This document shows positions 1 to 11,560 of a stretch of 64,000 bases of DNA, piece after piece. Made by a program: the position numbers and the translations under genes. Within the stretch, counting starts at the first letter, position 1. The number at the start of each line of letters is the position of its first letter. Where the stretch lies: positions 1,736,001-1,800,000 of the forward strand of contig JARUPY010000079.1 of NCBI GenBank assembly GCA_029817715.1, written 5' to 3'. The notes under the pieces were generated by a model, which was not told where the DNA came from, ran no database searches, and saw nothing but the letters and a program-made list of their open reading frames with translations. This DNA comes from Melastoma dodecandrum (Eukaryota > Streptophyta > Magnoliopsida > Myrtales > Melastomataceae).

Positions 1-139
1 ATTCTCTTGTCCACTTCCATTGCACCTGTTAAGATAGCAAAAGCTTGAACTATCAAACTTATAAGCATAAAAATATGGTGTGCAAAAGGAGGCGAGTTAT
101 GGCGGCGAGGAAGGCAAATCTCACAAGTGTACAAAGATT

Positions 140-850
140 TTGGATAAGTTGTCAGAAGCATTGCCAGAGGCATCAAATTTCCTAGCGAAAATGAAAAAGG
201 AACAATGGCTTTTGAGTCGTGATGGGAACATGAGATACGGAGTGATGACTACAATTTGAGCGAGAGTTGTAACGTTGTTATAAGAGGAGCTAGTTTCCGC
301 CTTGTTAGGGTACAACTATGTTGCATATTGGATAAATAGACAGGATGATGTGAATGATGCGATAACAGTGGGGGAGAAATTTATGACTCCCTGTGTAGAG
401 AGGTTACACAAAGCACTGGAGAAGGCTAAACGATTTCATGTGGTATTGCTCGATCGAGAGCTTTGTTGTTTCGATGTGAAAACTTTACGAGCAAATCGAA
501 ACAAGAAAGTATAACTCCAAGCACGGACATGCACTTGTAAGAAGTGGCAAATTTATCAAATCCCCTGCTCACATGCATTAACTTCTTTTGCACACTTGCA
601 GATAGATCACACAAATTATGTTAGTCGTTTCTACACTTGGGAGTGTCAAAAGGCTGTTTATGCATCGCGATGGAATTCATTTGATTGCAAGGAAGATTGG
701 TCGGAATACCATTTCCCTAGGGTCAAACCTAACCCAAGTAGAGTAAGACGTCATGGCGTCCAAGATCTACTCGCATACACAATGAAATGTATATTAAGAA
801 GAGATCACGGAGAACAAGTTGTTGAATTTATATAAAAGAGGGACATAATA
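140..850 (+). pseudogene. Mutator-like (MULE) transposase, C-terminal remnant with SWIM zinc finger
   Basis: Translating both sides of the stops gives the usual end of a plant MuDR-type transposase. A stretch reading SRDGNMRYGVMTT lies near 215-255. It is followed by an alpha-helical region at 302-510. A SWIM zinc finger (CTCKKW then IPCSHAL) lies at about 527-585, and the usual downstream block (YTWECQKAVYASRW) follows. In the family the transposase acts in the nucleus on terminal inverted repeats. Several in-frame stops (for example just before the SWIM finger at about 512) and the missing catalytic DDE region mark it as dead and partial. The upstream part would lie outside the window. A plant mobile domain follows on the same strand. 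Confidence 0.75.
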
Positions 851-944
851 GGCGGAGTTGTCCTAATAAGTAGTGAGTGTCAGTATGTCTTTATGTGTTG
901 TTATCTTTATGTTGTTCTAATATGTGTTGTTTTCTTTATGCTTA

Positions 945-2000
945 CAAACAAAATGTACCCTGGACCACGTTTGCCAGATATTTTGAGCGGACAGGCAGAG
1001 CATCGTTCGACCACCGTATGAGATGAAGGCTACAGCTGGTATGTTTAATTTATTGAAGTTATTGATTTCTGTGTTTGATTACTGATTCATTAACTAATTA
1101 ATGTTTTCTCTTTACAGAACAATGTCTTAACTTGTAACCGCGTAGAGAAAGCGGTTAAACGGGTTGTGCGCGATCCACGAATGGATTTCTACCTCCGTCA
1201 AGCTGACTTCTATGGAGTTGCAAAGCTCTAATATATTGCTCTAGATTAGGCACTAATAACGGCAATGGTGGACCGTTGGAGGCCAGAGTCACATACCTTC
1301 CACATGGTCTACGGTGAGATGACCATAACATTACATGATGTAGCTCTTCAATTTGGATTACCTGTGGATGGGAATGCAGTTATTGCGGACACTAACGTCT
1401 TAATGGAGAATCCGTGTCAAGATCTGCTTGGTGTGGTTCCGGGGAGACAGGTATGCAAGATACAACAGGAAGTACATTTCACACACCAAAGAAATGTTAG
1501 GCACATTGGTATGCACTATCTTCACATGCTTTAGATGCATCGATATATAATATCAGACCTATTATTTGTCATTTCGGAAATAGATTAACAAACTGCATAA
1601 AATCACACTTCGTGTTTCTAACCCGGAAGAGGTAACTACTCTTGCCGGAGAAGCCACAAATCTATTGACTCGGTATTCTCTATTATGCCTATATGGTCAT
1701 ACCGGTGGCTTGGAGGACCAGCCTGTATTTGTAGTGCCACCGGAAAGGGAGAATGTGGACGAAGACGACATGGTAGAAGCGCATGAACATCCACTTATAG
1801 AGTACCATGTGCCAGAAAATGATGGTAAGGATGAGACAGGAGAATACCCGGAGGTGCATGACCACCAACAAGAGGAGATGCTGAGTTCTCAAGTGACTCA
1901 GCTCAATGTCGATTACTGTACACCACACTTCGAACGGCCTTCGAGCTCGACTTCGCCAGCACCGATGAATGCTGCAAGGGATGCCACCTTCTTCCATTAA
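945..2000 (+). pseudogene. Plant mobile domain (PMD/MAIN-type) remnant
   Basis: A run at 1260-1400 reads ALITAMVDRWRPESHTFH, then GEMTITLHDVALQFGLPVDG. This is the signature start of the plant mobile domain (aminotransferase-like, MAIN family). Another block at 1630-1740 (VTTLAGEATNLLTRYS) is followed by an acidic, low-complexity tail to a stop at 1998-2000. PMD proteins occur both as host genes (MAIN, MAIL1) and as passengers or fusions of Mutator-like elements. The MULE transposase end lies just upstream on the same strand, so a transposon-borne PMD is the better reading. Stops (for example around 1230 and 1532) break it into pieces. The whole domain is shorter than intact PMD proteins. Confidence 0.65.
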
Positions 2001-2589
2001 AACCCGAATGACCTTATACCTCAGGTCACTCAAATGGATTTCAGGGAATCCTCGTAGCCCTGACGAAAACCGGAGGTTCAGCATCACTATTGCATGAGAA
2101 GAAGACACAAACGTGATGAAGCGTTTCTGTGTACTTTTCTTAATTTGGGACTTTTATGTTAGACATTGTGTTACCTTATATTCGACGCTGTTGTCTGAAT
2201 TTTTGACATAATTTCTAGAATTTTATTGGGAATTTGCTTCAAAAATTTTTTACAAGGAGTATTGTGATAATGGTGATGCCTTTGGTTACGGTGGCTGAGT
2301 AGTGGCTAGGAGCATGGGCAAAATATTGTAAGATTGAGTGGAAATACAATATGTGCCTTGGCAGAAATAATGGTGTTCTTTGTGTCCCTTGTGAGCGAGT
2401 CATTATCCTTGTGAGCCTCCTTGCGTGTGAGTGTGAGCGACACACGAGAGTACGAGAGCAAACACTGTGAACGAGTATGGGCGGGACTAAGGGGAATCCG
2501 AGTGTGACGGCTGGTCTTGCTTTAAGGGAAGTTACGACGCCGCCAGGGTTGAGAAAATTTCTGGGTTTGTCTCGTCTCTGTGACAGTTA

Positions 2590-3045
2590 GTGGTTGGCAA
2601 CCGCGACACTAGTGCGCGTTTTTTAACCGTGACACTAATGCAGTTCATGTAGTGTCGCGGTTGTCAACGGCGACACTAGTTTAGTGTCGCATTTATCGAC
2701 CGCGACACTAATGCAGTCCATACGGTGTCGCGGTTGCCAACCGCGACACTTGTATAATTGAAATGGTGTCGCGGTGGACAACCGCAATACTGCTCAACCA
2801 TCGAATGAATACAAACACTTGGGAATTTCTCAAGTGTTCCAATGTCGCAGTTTGTAACTGCGTTTTCAGCAAAGTCGCGTTTGCCGATCGCGTTTTTAAG
2901 TGGGATATTTATCTCCCAATAATGTCATGGTTCCCAACCGCGACAATTGCTGCAATAATATAAAGTTGCGGTTGGGAACCGCGATTTGGTTGGGAAGCGC
3001 AATTTGTTTGTAAAATTAAAATTGCGGTTCCCAACCGCGACACCG
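2590..3045. repeat. Palindrome array built on GGTTGNCAACCGCGACAC
   Basis: About ten copies of a short inverted-repeat motif occur in 450 bases. Each reads GTGTCGCGGTTG, then a few bases, then CAACCGCGACAC, with decay. Spacers are about 25-60 bases, and the 3' half adds a GCGGTTCCCAACCGC variant. The arrangement resembles sub-terminal palindromes of CACTA-type DNA transposons, but I find no convincing CACTA terminus or transposase next to it. It carries no believable gene. It would fold into hairpins when transcribed. Confidence 0.8.
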
Positions 3046-3650
3046 TGATGGTATATGTGAAATTTGACAAACTTTAACCATATTTGGTCAATTTTTTTTG
3101 CAAAACTAACCCTACGGTCGTACAAAGCTCCCAAGTTATCTTCCATTTATTGGATTGGGATTGGAATTGTGGGTTGGACCTTAATCCTTTCTACCAAACT
3201 TTATATACTATGAGAGCTTTCTAAGTTCCGTTTGGTTTGGCAAATCAACCCAAAAATTTTGCAAAATAACTTTAGGTCAACTTTTTTTTATTACATGCTC
3301 TCTTTAAACCTACTTTAAAATAAAACATTTATTCTTTTTTGTCTTGCTAGACAAACGTAAGTATTATGAAATCAAACGTAGTTAAATTAAATCTTTTTTT
3401 TTAGTAATTTTCAGATTTTAACATCGATAATTATTAGACTTTTTTAAAATCTACTTTTATTATTACTAAAACTTAGTGCGCCCGTAAAAAATAGAAGCAA
3501 CTTTGGCCACCACTACTTTCACCCAAGGGTCGAATCCACTGAGCTAAAAGGGGGTCTTCCTCCACCAGCATTTGTCCTCGCGAGTTTCAACGAGGAAGAA
3601 GAAGACGAATGAAGTGCCTATCAAACGAGAAGTCGCCTCTGGAAAAGCTT
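3046..3650. other. No gene seen; A/T-rich spacer
   Basis: A/T-rich sequence without a credible ORF or a repeat that I can match elsewhere in the window. It separates the palindrome array from the truncated LTR copy. Confidence 0.5.
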
Positions 3651-3654
3651 TGGA

Positions 3655-4689
3655 GAAGGAAAGTACCAGCTGCATGCTTTGGAGAAGCCTCACGGGTGCT
3701 ATCTGCTTCCGGAAGTCTTAGTGAGGAGCCAAGCAGGTTGTGGAACTGCTGGAGGAAAAATCAACCCTTGGACAGAGGGACTGCCTACTTTGGGCCACTA
3801 CGTGCTTGCGTGGAGCTGTCGCGTTCTACAAAACCCCAACTACAGGGATTGTGGAGTTAGTACGTGTATTTAGTGCAGAATCTCAACCAAAGAGTTTCTT
3901 GAGTTAGTCACAGGTCTCTGTGCATGAGGGTTACTGATCACAACCTATTGGTTTAATGTGAGTAGAAAAGCCGAGGGATTATCTACATCATCTTCTACGC
4001 TAAAGAAGTGTCATACATTTTGCTAGTACATCCTTTGTGGAAAAACCGAAGGGCTATCTACAATATCTTCTGTAGGAGTGTTTTATATCATTTGTCAGTC
4101 TTGTAATCACTTTTCAATAGTGAATTTCATCCTATAAGGGTGAATAGTGGACGTAGGTAATTGTCGAACCACTATAAACTTTATGTGTTTCATTTGCTTT
4201 CTGCGCAAATGGTTATCTCACTAAGCATTCAAAAGAAACCTTAAAAGAAAAGCAAATCAACAGATATTACACAAGCGTCTGAGCAGAGACTCCATAGGTC
4301 CTGCATCAAACCACTAATGCTATAGCAACCTAACAGGCTCTGGAATTGTTTCCATCGATTTAGCTCTCGTAGATCATCTCTTGGTAGTGCAGAAACCTAC
4401 AAGGTTCTGTAACAACCTTCTGTTACTACAAGTATCTTTGAGATCTTGGAGTAGGCCTTCTTGATCAAGCTCAGGCTGTTCAGATTTGTAGAACCTCAAT
4501 AGAAGAAGAAGCTCAACCTTCTGCACCAAGCTTGTAGAAACCTTCTCAGGATTGCATAGTCACATTGTAGATCAAACTTCGGCTGGCCATTCGCTCATTA
4601 AGCAGTTCACTTCAAGATCTGTTGTGTACAAGGGTTCTGTAACCTTAAAAAATTTAACCTTCTACTGCTAGGTTCTATTAGTTGTACAA
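3655..4689. mobile_element. LTR copy 1 (truncated at its left, split at 4689)
   Basis: This stretch runs parallel to 12780-13830 in the solo LTR further right. Shared landmarks are the AGCTTTGGAGAAG block, CAACCAAAGAGTTTCTTGAG, GGTCCTGCATCAAAC and the closing GGTTCTATTAGTTGTA. The left part of the LTR is missing. Similarity stops at 4689, and the last 55 bases of the same LTR appear 3.8 kb away at 8522-8576. The sequence GTACAA flanks the interruption on both sides. The family looks like a long-LTR plant retrotransposon whose end reads ACTAATTCACC..CTTAGTGT. There is no coding content; the small ORFs here are incidental. Confidence 0.75.
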
Positions 4690-7600
4690 AGTCGATGTAG
4701 ATCACCCAAATTGGCCACACTTTTTAAGCATTTCTTTTAGTTTAATTTTGATTTCGGACGAGACTGAAAACCACTTTAAAATCCAAGGACTAATTTGTGA
4801 TTTTTCAAGTTTTCATTTAAGTGTGTACCAATTTGCATAGCCTAATCTCAAATCTAGGTACTCGATTGGCAATTTTCCAAATCATCTCAATTTTGATAAA
4901 ATTGGACAACGACAAATTGGGTTTATCTAGGGGTCTCTACCTTCACAGCTCCCCCAATCAATGACAGCTACAGCAGACAAGCCACTCCCAAATCCCCAAA
5001 ACAATAGAGTAAAATAGGACAATAACCCAAGGGTGTTTGATGGTAACATGGCAATCAATTATCCAATGGTTTGCTTACACACTTTGGCACATGAATTCCA
5101 AGGATGATGGCTGCCATCTATAATCTAACGTACGTCCTCCATTCTTGATCCCAAAAAAAGGTTGTCTCCTTCAAAATAAGGGAGGGGGGGAGACACACAA
5201 AAGAGGACACACGCACACAAACTCGCGCATGCACACACACACGCCCACCTTCTCCCTCCTTCTTCATCTTTTTTTTTTCAGCGATCCTCTTCCCTGATTT
5301 TGATCCTCTTCCCCTTGGTCGCCTTCTCCTCACACAGCGAGCTCCCTTCTACGGTGTTTCCCCAGCAAGGTAAGCTAACTACCAACGGAGACCCCCCTCT
5401 AGACCTGCTCGGCCCAACCATCCAGCCATGACAAGTAAACGCACCAACGTCAACGGCGGAGCAACCTCCACCTTGGCAAGGCGTCTCCTCAACAGCAGCT
5501 ACAGCCCCCTTCGAAGGCAGACAACCTCGATGACAGCCCCCCCTACCAACGACGAAGACGAACACCACTTCTCGCGGCCGCGTCTAAGCACAGTGAGAAG
5601 TCATTTTGCATTTTAATAACGTGTTTAGTGACCTGTGCAGGTTAGATTAAGGTGGGAGAAGCTTAATGAAGTGGTCTCGAGATGACGACAGGCTTCGACT
5701 AACCAAAAGGAACAACAACAGCCCGCTCCGTCCTCGAAATGGAGAGCAAGGTGTCGACAGTCCGCTCTCGGAGGCGCTGCTCTTCCATCCAGCATTGGAA
5801 CCGAGCTTACTCAGGTCTATCCTCTTCTTTTCTCCTCCCTGGTCGTGTGGATAGTTTGTTCGTCGAAATTGAACATGTATATCCTGAATTATGGCCGATT
5901 CTTTGAATGGATGCGTGCTGAAGTTTACGATGCCCGTCGTGCGTTGTGTTTTTATACATAAATCTTTGCTCAATGCATAGATTGAGCCGGTTTTAGACTC
6001 TTTAGATCCCTTTCTAAGTGAGCAACAACTTTTATGTTGACCTCTTCTCCAAGCAAACATGTTTAACTAACGTTTTTGGTCCTTGAATGTCGATGAGTAA
6101 AACTGACCTGTTTTGTGCATCCACGAGGCGGCAGTCGCACTCCATTGGAAATAACTTTGTCTGTACATTGGATCTGCATGAAACCACTTAGTATTACTTT
6201 CCTTTTAAGTTATCTAAAACTTTCATTTTTTGGACTTCTTCATTCGAGGCTTCTTCAGTTGAGTTTCGTCCATTGAAAATTGGACTGTGAGTTAGCTTGG
6301 GTCTACACATGAGCAGGAAGGCTGACTCGGTTTTCTGGACACAACTTTAACTCCAAGGCTCCATTTCACCTGAAATTTATTGCATCAGATGCCTATTTTA
6401 TTGGCCTAAATCTTTTATGTTTTGAAAATTTTTATTCAAGCAACAAAATCTAGTCAAATCATTAGCGGAGTGCAGTGGACACAAAAACGCCATTGCTACA
6501 AAGAAAAATTCGTGCACCAGTAGGCATAACTTGCACATATAAACTCTGAATGGACTAAAATTGGAAACTAGAGTTAGAACATTCAATCCTTTACAACTTT
6601 CGTGTTTTACATTTCTCATTTTGAACAACTTCAGCACACGGTCAATCGTCCTGTAAGCTGTCCGACTGGAACATGTCCAGTTTGAATAGCCCCATTCACC
6701 TCTTTACTGGCAGCACACCATATGTTATTTTTTCCTAAAATTTTACATGATGAATGAGATTTAAGTTTTCTAGCTTCTGGTAAATTTTCAAAAATTTTGG
6801 AGAAGTTTACAACAAGTTATGAATTTTTTAACGATCGTCTGTTTACTGCAATTCGAGAAAATGGTCGAAGATTGGCTAAATCATTCTTTGCTTTGTTGAA
6901 TGAGAACCCACCGTTGTGAAGTTTGACAAACATGCTTGTCATTGATCATTCTACTTAATAAATAGTTAGATTCTCATCCTTCTGACTGTATAACTACTTA
7001 TGTATGTCTCTTTGATCATATGTTTCGAACATTCTACTTTCGATATGGATCAATGGAGTGGACATGGAATCACTCTCTCTAGCCAATTGGAATATTCTTG
7101 AAAGATCACAAGTCGGCTCAATTCCCCTACCTCAGACGGTAAGACATGCCTTACTAATCCAATTCGATTGAATTTCATTCAAATTTAATCGATATTAACG
7201 GCCGTATATCGGCTTCCATCCTTTCCTCTATTTTGCATGTAAAACAACGAGGAATTCACTACCAAGGAACGGTATGTTCCGACATCACGGAGGATCGACA
7301 TCAACGGGCCACAAAATGCCTCATCTAATTCAACCATTTCAAACGGTAAGTCATGCCTTATTGTTTCAGTTTATTTAAATTTACATCAATTTAACCGTTA
7401 TTAAAGGCTTTGCACATCTCTCTCATTTCCCTGTTTTGCATGTAAAACAACAAGGAATTCATTACCAAGGGACATCATCTTTCGATATCACGGAAGATCA
7501 ACATCAACGGGCCACACAACGCCCCGTGAGTATCATTCTTACTCACTCAGTTAATTCTAATTATTTGAGATGTCTTAATTAGATTTTCTGACCATCATTT

Positions 7601-8515
7601 CCTCCACCGAATTTTGGTCATGAAAATCAATCGAGCTTCACGGGAGTTCAACGAAATGAATTTCGAAGACTGAACGCTCGAAGGCGCGTGTAACAAACAT
7701 CGGTTGGTTGGATCTACCGCGGCCTAAAAATCGTCAGTTTGAAGCAAAGCGGCCCCGACCTACACCTCAGGTACAAAGGGGAGGTGCGGGCTTTCCCGAA
7801 TAAAAATTACATATCCCCCTATAACAGGCTGCGAGCCGAAGTGCATAGGCCCGCAGTCACCATCCTTCTCTACTCCCTTTTATCTCAATAATTGTTTGTA
7901 CTTATACGTATGCCGTTAGGTAACTTAGGTTTATTGCCGCAGGTTGGTGTAAATCAACAAACATGAGTTTGGGTCCAACGCCTGAATCGGGTCCAACACT
8001 AGTAAAAAAGTGCCATGAGTTCGGAATCATGCCCGAATCGGGTCCAACGCCCGTTAACGAAAAGTAAACTTTTGGAGCAAACGCCACCCCTTCGCATGTT
8101 TAGAATGTTAGAGCTAGTAAATAGGAATTCCCGAACCAACTGTTTTTCCGACTTAAACAGTTTTAAAAATAAGTCGTTGGCGACTCCATAATAGCTTACC
8201 TAGGTTAAGCAACAACAACCATCTTTATGGAGCCATCATGGATGAGGGAAAGGCGACACGAGCCGTTCCCGATCCTCCCAAAAATTCCTTCTGTGGATCA
8301 TGCTCCGTCATTCGCTCGTCGCCTCCTGATGAGCATGGAGACGATTGGCGAGGGCCTAGACATGCCCGATTAGGAATCGAGGGAGGATCGACCCCGGTTT
8401 CCTTCGCAGTGCCTAGACGTTCGAGTCCTGGCATCGACCGAAGGACACCAGGGTGAGCGGTCCGAATCCTCGTGTCCTTCGTACCGCAGCACGCGTGCCA
8501 GGCCGGAGGGCGCTC
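4690..8515. mobile_element. 3.8 kb insertion splitting LTR copy 1; non-coding, possibly Gypsy/Tat-like LTR sequence
   Basis: Its position is deduced from the broken LTR copy: GTACAA at 4684-4689 and again at 8516-8521. Inside are a (CA)n-rich tract near 5180-5245, several short ORFs with no recognisable domain, and a tandem duplication at about 7130-7530. GGGTCCAACGCC-type repeats lie near 7972-8052. The sequence AAGTCGTTGGCGACTCC at 8172-8188 is of the kind seen at the LTR/primer-site junction of Tat-lineage Gypsy elements; that assignment is from memory of such junctions and is uncertain. No gag or pol domain is visible, so it would be a solo or non-autonomous copy. Confidence 0.5.
7130..7530. 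repeat. About 200-base imperfect tandem duplication
   Basis: Two consecutive units share, in order, CAGACGGTAAGACATGCC or AAACGGTAAGTCATGCC, then TTTTGCATGTAAAACAACGA (about 7232 and 7434), then GGAATTCACTACCAAGG, and finally CATCAACGGGCCACA. The period is about 202 bases. Each unit carries a GGTAAG that resembles a splice donor, but no reading frame is conserved across the copies. Confidence 0.75.
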
Positions 8516-8576
8516 GTACAATCTAAAAAATCATTATACTAATTCACCTCCTCTTAGTGTCATTGTTACACCGACA
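8516..8576. mobile_element. LTR copy 1, terminal piece beyond the insertion
   Basis: This reads CTAAAAAATCATTATACTAA, then TTCACCTCCTCTTAGTGTCATTG, and ends TTACACCGACA. It matches the end of the LTR at 13838-13891. It completes the copy interrupted at 4689. The 28 bases to the next LTR (8577-8604) are unrelated spacer that includes its target duplication. Confidence 0.7.
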
Positions 8577-8604
8577 CAAGTAATCATGTGATAATCGGCA
8601 TCTC

Positions 8605-10691
8605 TGTTGGGACGGTTTTGATGATGAACCGGATCCTCTGTACTACAGAAGGTCGAACATTCTATTCTATAGAAGCTTCTTATATTAAGAACTTTATGTA
8701 AGAATCATTTTGTAATTAAATGATTAGTTGATGATTATTTAATTATGAAATACAATCCCATCGATCAAGATAATTATCTAATCGAATCATATTGATTTAG
8801 TCACCAAATAATCATATTGGAGATAATATTTTTTATAGAAAGAAATGTATCTCTCTATATATGGAAATGTTCTACTAGATGGTCTCCAGGCTTCTGTAAG
8901 CTCTTACGATCTCTACATGACCGTTATTTGGTTGCAAATCATCACCACCTGTCCAGATACTTTCTCACATGTGTCTTTATCAGGATGGAATGAATCATTA
9001 CCCATATGGAAGTAAATCGACGATTATTTCCATCTGGAGAAGGTTATCGAGCAGAACCTTCTGCGATACCTTCTATGATGCACTATTCATGGAAAATATA
9101 TCATGATCTTATTCTGATTTATTTTCTATCTGAATACTTGCACGTGTATGTTGTCATTCATTTTGTCTACTAACCTTTAATTACTTATTTTGCAGATTGT
9201 TAATTTATTGTTTCCTTTTTGCATTTTCTTCTTTGAACTATGTGTATAAAAGGGCCACGCCTTCTCAGTCAAAAATATACGAAAGCAATTATTACTAATT
9301 CTTTTCTGACTGAAAGCGTGAGCTTTAGTTCTTTCATTCTTTCATTCTTTCATTCGTTTGAGTTAGTCACACGAGGAGCACTAGCGACGGACGGCTGCAT
9401 CGTTGGTGAAGCCTTCTAGGAGAGTGACTCGGGGGCTCAAGGGACTCGGTTGGAAGCTGCACGAGACGTTGTTGGAAGCGTGTGTACGTGGGCAACGTGC
9501 AGCGGGCCAGAGAGAAGGGCTGAACCTCGGGAGCACAGAAGGAGAGGGACTAACCAGCTTTTGTTGTGTAGAGCTCTGTGTGCAGGAACCTAAGACGGAG
9601 GCTGCCGTCTGCTTGCGTGGGATTTGTCGCGTGCTTGCGCAGGGTCTGCTGCGTGCTTGCGTAGGGTATGCTACGTACTTGTGTGGGGTACGCCACATAG
9701 TCGCTATCTCGAGGAGATCGTGCAGGTCGTGTGGAGCCGCCGGAGGGAAAATCCATCCATGAACAAAGGTCGCTATTCGCTTGTGTAAGGTTTGTTACGT
9801 GCTCGCGTGGGGTACGCCACGAAGTCGTATCCTTGAGAGGATTGCGCATTTGGTTACCTTTGATTGTCACACTCACGTGTGCAACTCTCTGTAGCAGAGA
9901 ACTCTACAGTCTGTGCATACATTTTCTTTGTCACTTTTGCTACAGGACCTTACGGTCTGTTTAGTAGAAGATCGACACCTCTTGACACAAAATCTTTCAA
10001 ATCTGTGTTTTTTATAATTAAGTCATTTCCTATACAGAACCTTCTGTTGTGGATTGACATTCTTGGTACAGAACCTTACGGTCTGTGCAACACTTTCTAT
10101 AAGACAGAGTCCTTGAATCTGTTCTATAGAAGGTTGACGCTTACAGTACAGAATCTCTTGATTTGTGCTATAGAAGGTTAACACATCTGACACAGAACCT
10201 TCTGGTAAGTGTCTTGCTTACCTTATTCGACACAGAACCTTCTGGTCTATGTTGTGCCTTACTTTCTACGATACAGAACCTTCTGGTCTGTATTAAGCCT
10301 TAGTTACTATAGTACAGAACCTTAGTGTCTTAACAAGCCTCTACGGTACAGAACCTTCTGGTCTGGGCTCTGCCACTCAAACCTCTATTGTACAGAACCT
10401 TCGGGTCTGCTTTTAATTGATATCATTTGTGCAACTTGTACTGAGATACATTTGAGTGGAAACCATCCAAATATCTGGGTGAAGAGTGGACGTAAGCAAT
10501 TTGCTGAACCACTATAAAAATCCTTGTGTCCAATCAAACAAATTGCGAACACACTTGAACGTTCTGCTATACAGAAACCTATCTACGGTTCTGTTTAATA
10601 GAAGCTTCCTTCCGCTGCGGGGTAAAATGAGAAAGTGTTAAAATCCGAATTTAGTAATTAACACTAATTCACCCCCCCTCTTAGTGTAACA
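8605..10691. mobile_element. Solo LTR (copy 2), 2087 bases, with perfect 5-base target duplication
   Basis: It begins TGTTGGGACGGTTTTGATGATG and ends TTCACCCCCCCTCTTAGTGTAACA, so it has TG..CA ends. ATCTC precedes it at 8600-8604 and ATCTC follows it at 10692-10696, the 5-base duplication expected of LTR-retrotransposon integration. No primer site, gag or pol adjoins it, so it is best read as a solo LTR left by recombination. It shares its start and end sequence with the LTR at 11561-13891. Short ORFs in its middle (about 9380-10180) have no domain and lie in repeat sequence. Confidence 0.8.
9880..10430 (+). repeat. Degenerate minisatellite with core ACAGAACCTTCTGGTCTG
   Basis: About a dozen decayed copies of the core occur at roughly 40-55 base spacing inside the solo LTR, most regular from 10190 to 10420. 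The core contains the near-palindrome AGAACCTTCT. Scattered copies (CAGAAACCTACAAGGTTCTG-like) also occur in the sister LTRs at 4330-4680 and 13450-13810. The motif is therefore a family trait that expanded in this copy. Confidence 0.75.
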
Positions 10692-10696
10692 ATCTC

Positions 10697-10895
10697 ATTT
10701 GGCGTAATTGTAAGCTGGGGTAACGACCGTAACGAAGTTTCAAATCGTACGCATAAAGTGAAGATACCTTCACCCTGGCTCTCCTTTTTACTACCTTTCA
10801 AGCCAAAACTTGCAAAACAACTCATGTGTATCCTTGTACTAAGATTGTGATACATATATTACACTTTTCTGTTTTGTAGGTAAGCATTTCCGATA
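10697..10895. other. Short spacer, no gene seen
   Basis: Between the target duplication of the solo LTR and the stop codon of the BEL1-like fragment. It would correspond to 3' untranslated or downstream sequence of that fragment. Confidence 0.4.
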
Positions 10896-11560
10896 TCATC
10901 CGGCCAAGTCGTGGAGCATTTGTGCACCCATCAGGTCCTTATACGGTAGATTCTGCCCCTCGCCGTCAAGCATTGAGGAGTATTGTGCCCCCGGGTGATA
11001 GTCCTCTATGTGATCCCTAGGGTAGAACAGTGAGTCATGTGCAGCTACCGACGAGAAGGCCTGTAGGCTTGCCCCACGGTAATGGCTACCTCCCTGCTGC
11101 CACAGACCTAATGTCAATGAAACCCCGCCGAAGTTCGTCCCCATGCCATCATACGGGATGGTGACATTCCGGTTGTGGGACGAGAAGTCGAGCTCTGTCT
11201 CCCACTGGTTATTATGATGTTGTTGTATGATGTTCGAGCGGGGATGGTGGTCCCGATTAGGGTTTCAAGTACCAATCTTCGCCTTAGGGTCAGGGCAGGG
11301 AACGATGGACGAGAGGCACTTGGAGTCGATCCTCATGACTGTCTGGTCTGACGAGGGCTTCTGATCCTCCCCGTACGGGTGGAGGACAGGGTCTCGACTT
11401 CGAGTGTCTAGGCGGACATTCTAGTCAATGTCAGTATGGGTAACCGCCCCGTTGGAGAACAAGTTGTCGTGTTACTCCTTCATTTTTTTCATTGTACATC
11501 TCTTCCACCATGGGCTTCCATAGCCTCACCATCGCATTAATAAACCAATTCAACAGCTAC
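10896..11560 (-). pseudogene. BEL1-like homeodomain protein, last-exon fragment
   Basis: Read on the minus strand, the start of the fragment (about 11490-11548) encodes NWFINA then [12 protein letters not shown]. This is helix 3 of the TALE homeodomain followed by the post-homeodomain segment of plant BELL proteins. The end (11144-10896) encodes the BELL C-terminus, including GGVSLTLGL, SLFYPRDHIED, LDGEGQNLPY and GAQMLHDLAG before the stop. In the family these are nuclear DNA-binding partners of KNOX proteins. The middle is shifted and stopped (for example around 11420 and 11250), so it is not translatable. A TAG just before the homeodomain part could be an old intron acceptor. A solo LTR sits immediately upstream, and I found no further BELL exon beyond it. 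Confidence 0.7.

Noticed and set aside
5118..5616. ORFs over CA-rich and pyrimidine-rich sequence
   Set aside because: Composition-driven open frames in a simple repeat; no domain.
9381..9876. Overlapping ORFs of 105-119 codons on both strands
   Set aside because: Repeats such as GCGTGCTTGCGTAGGGT inside the solo LTR keep several frames open by chance.
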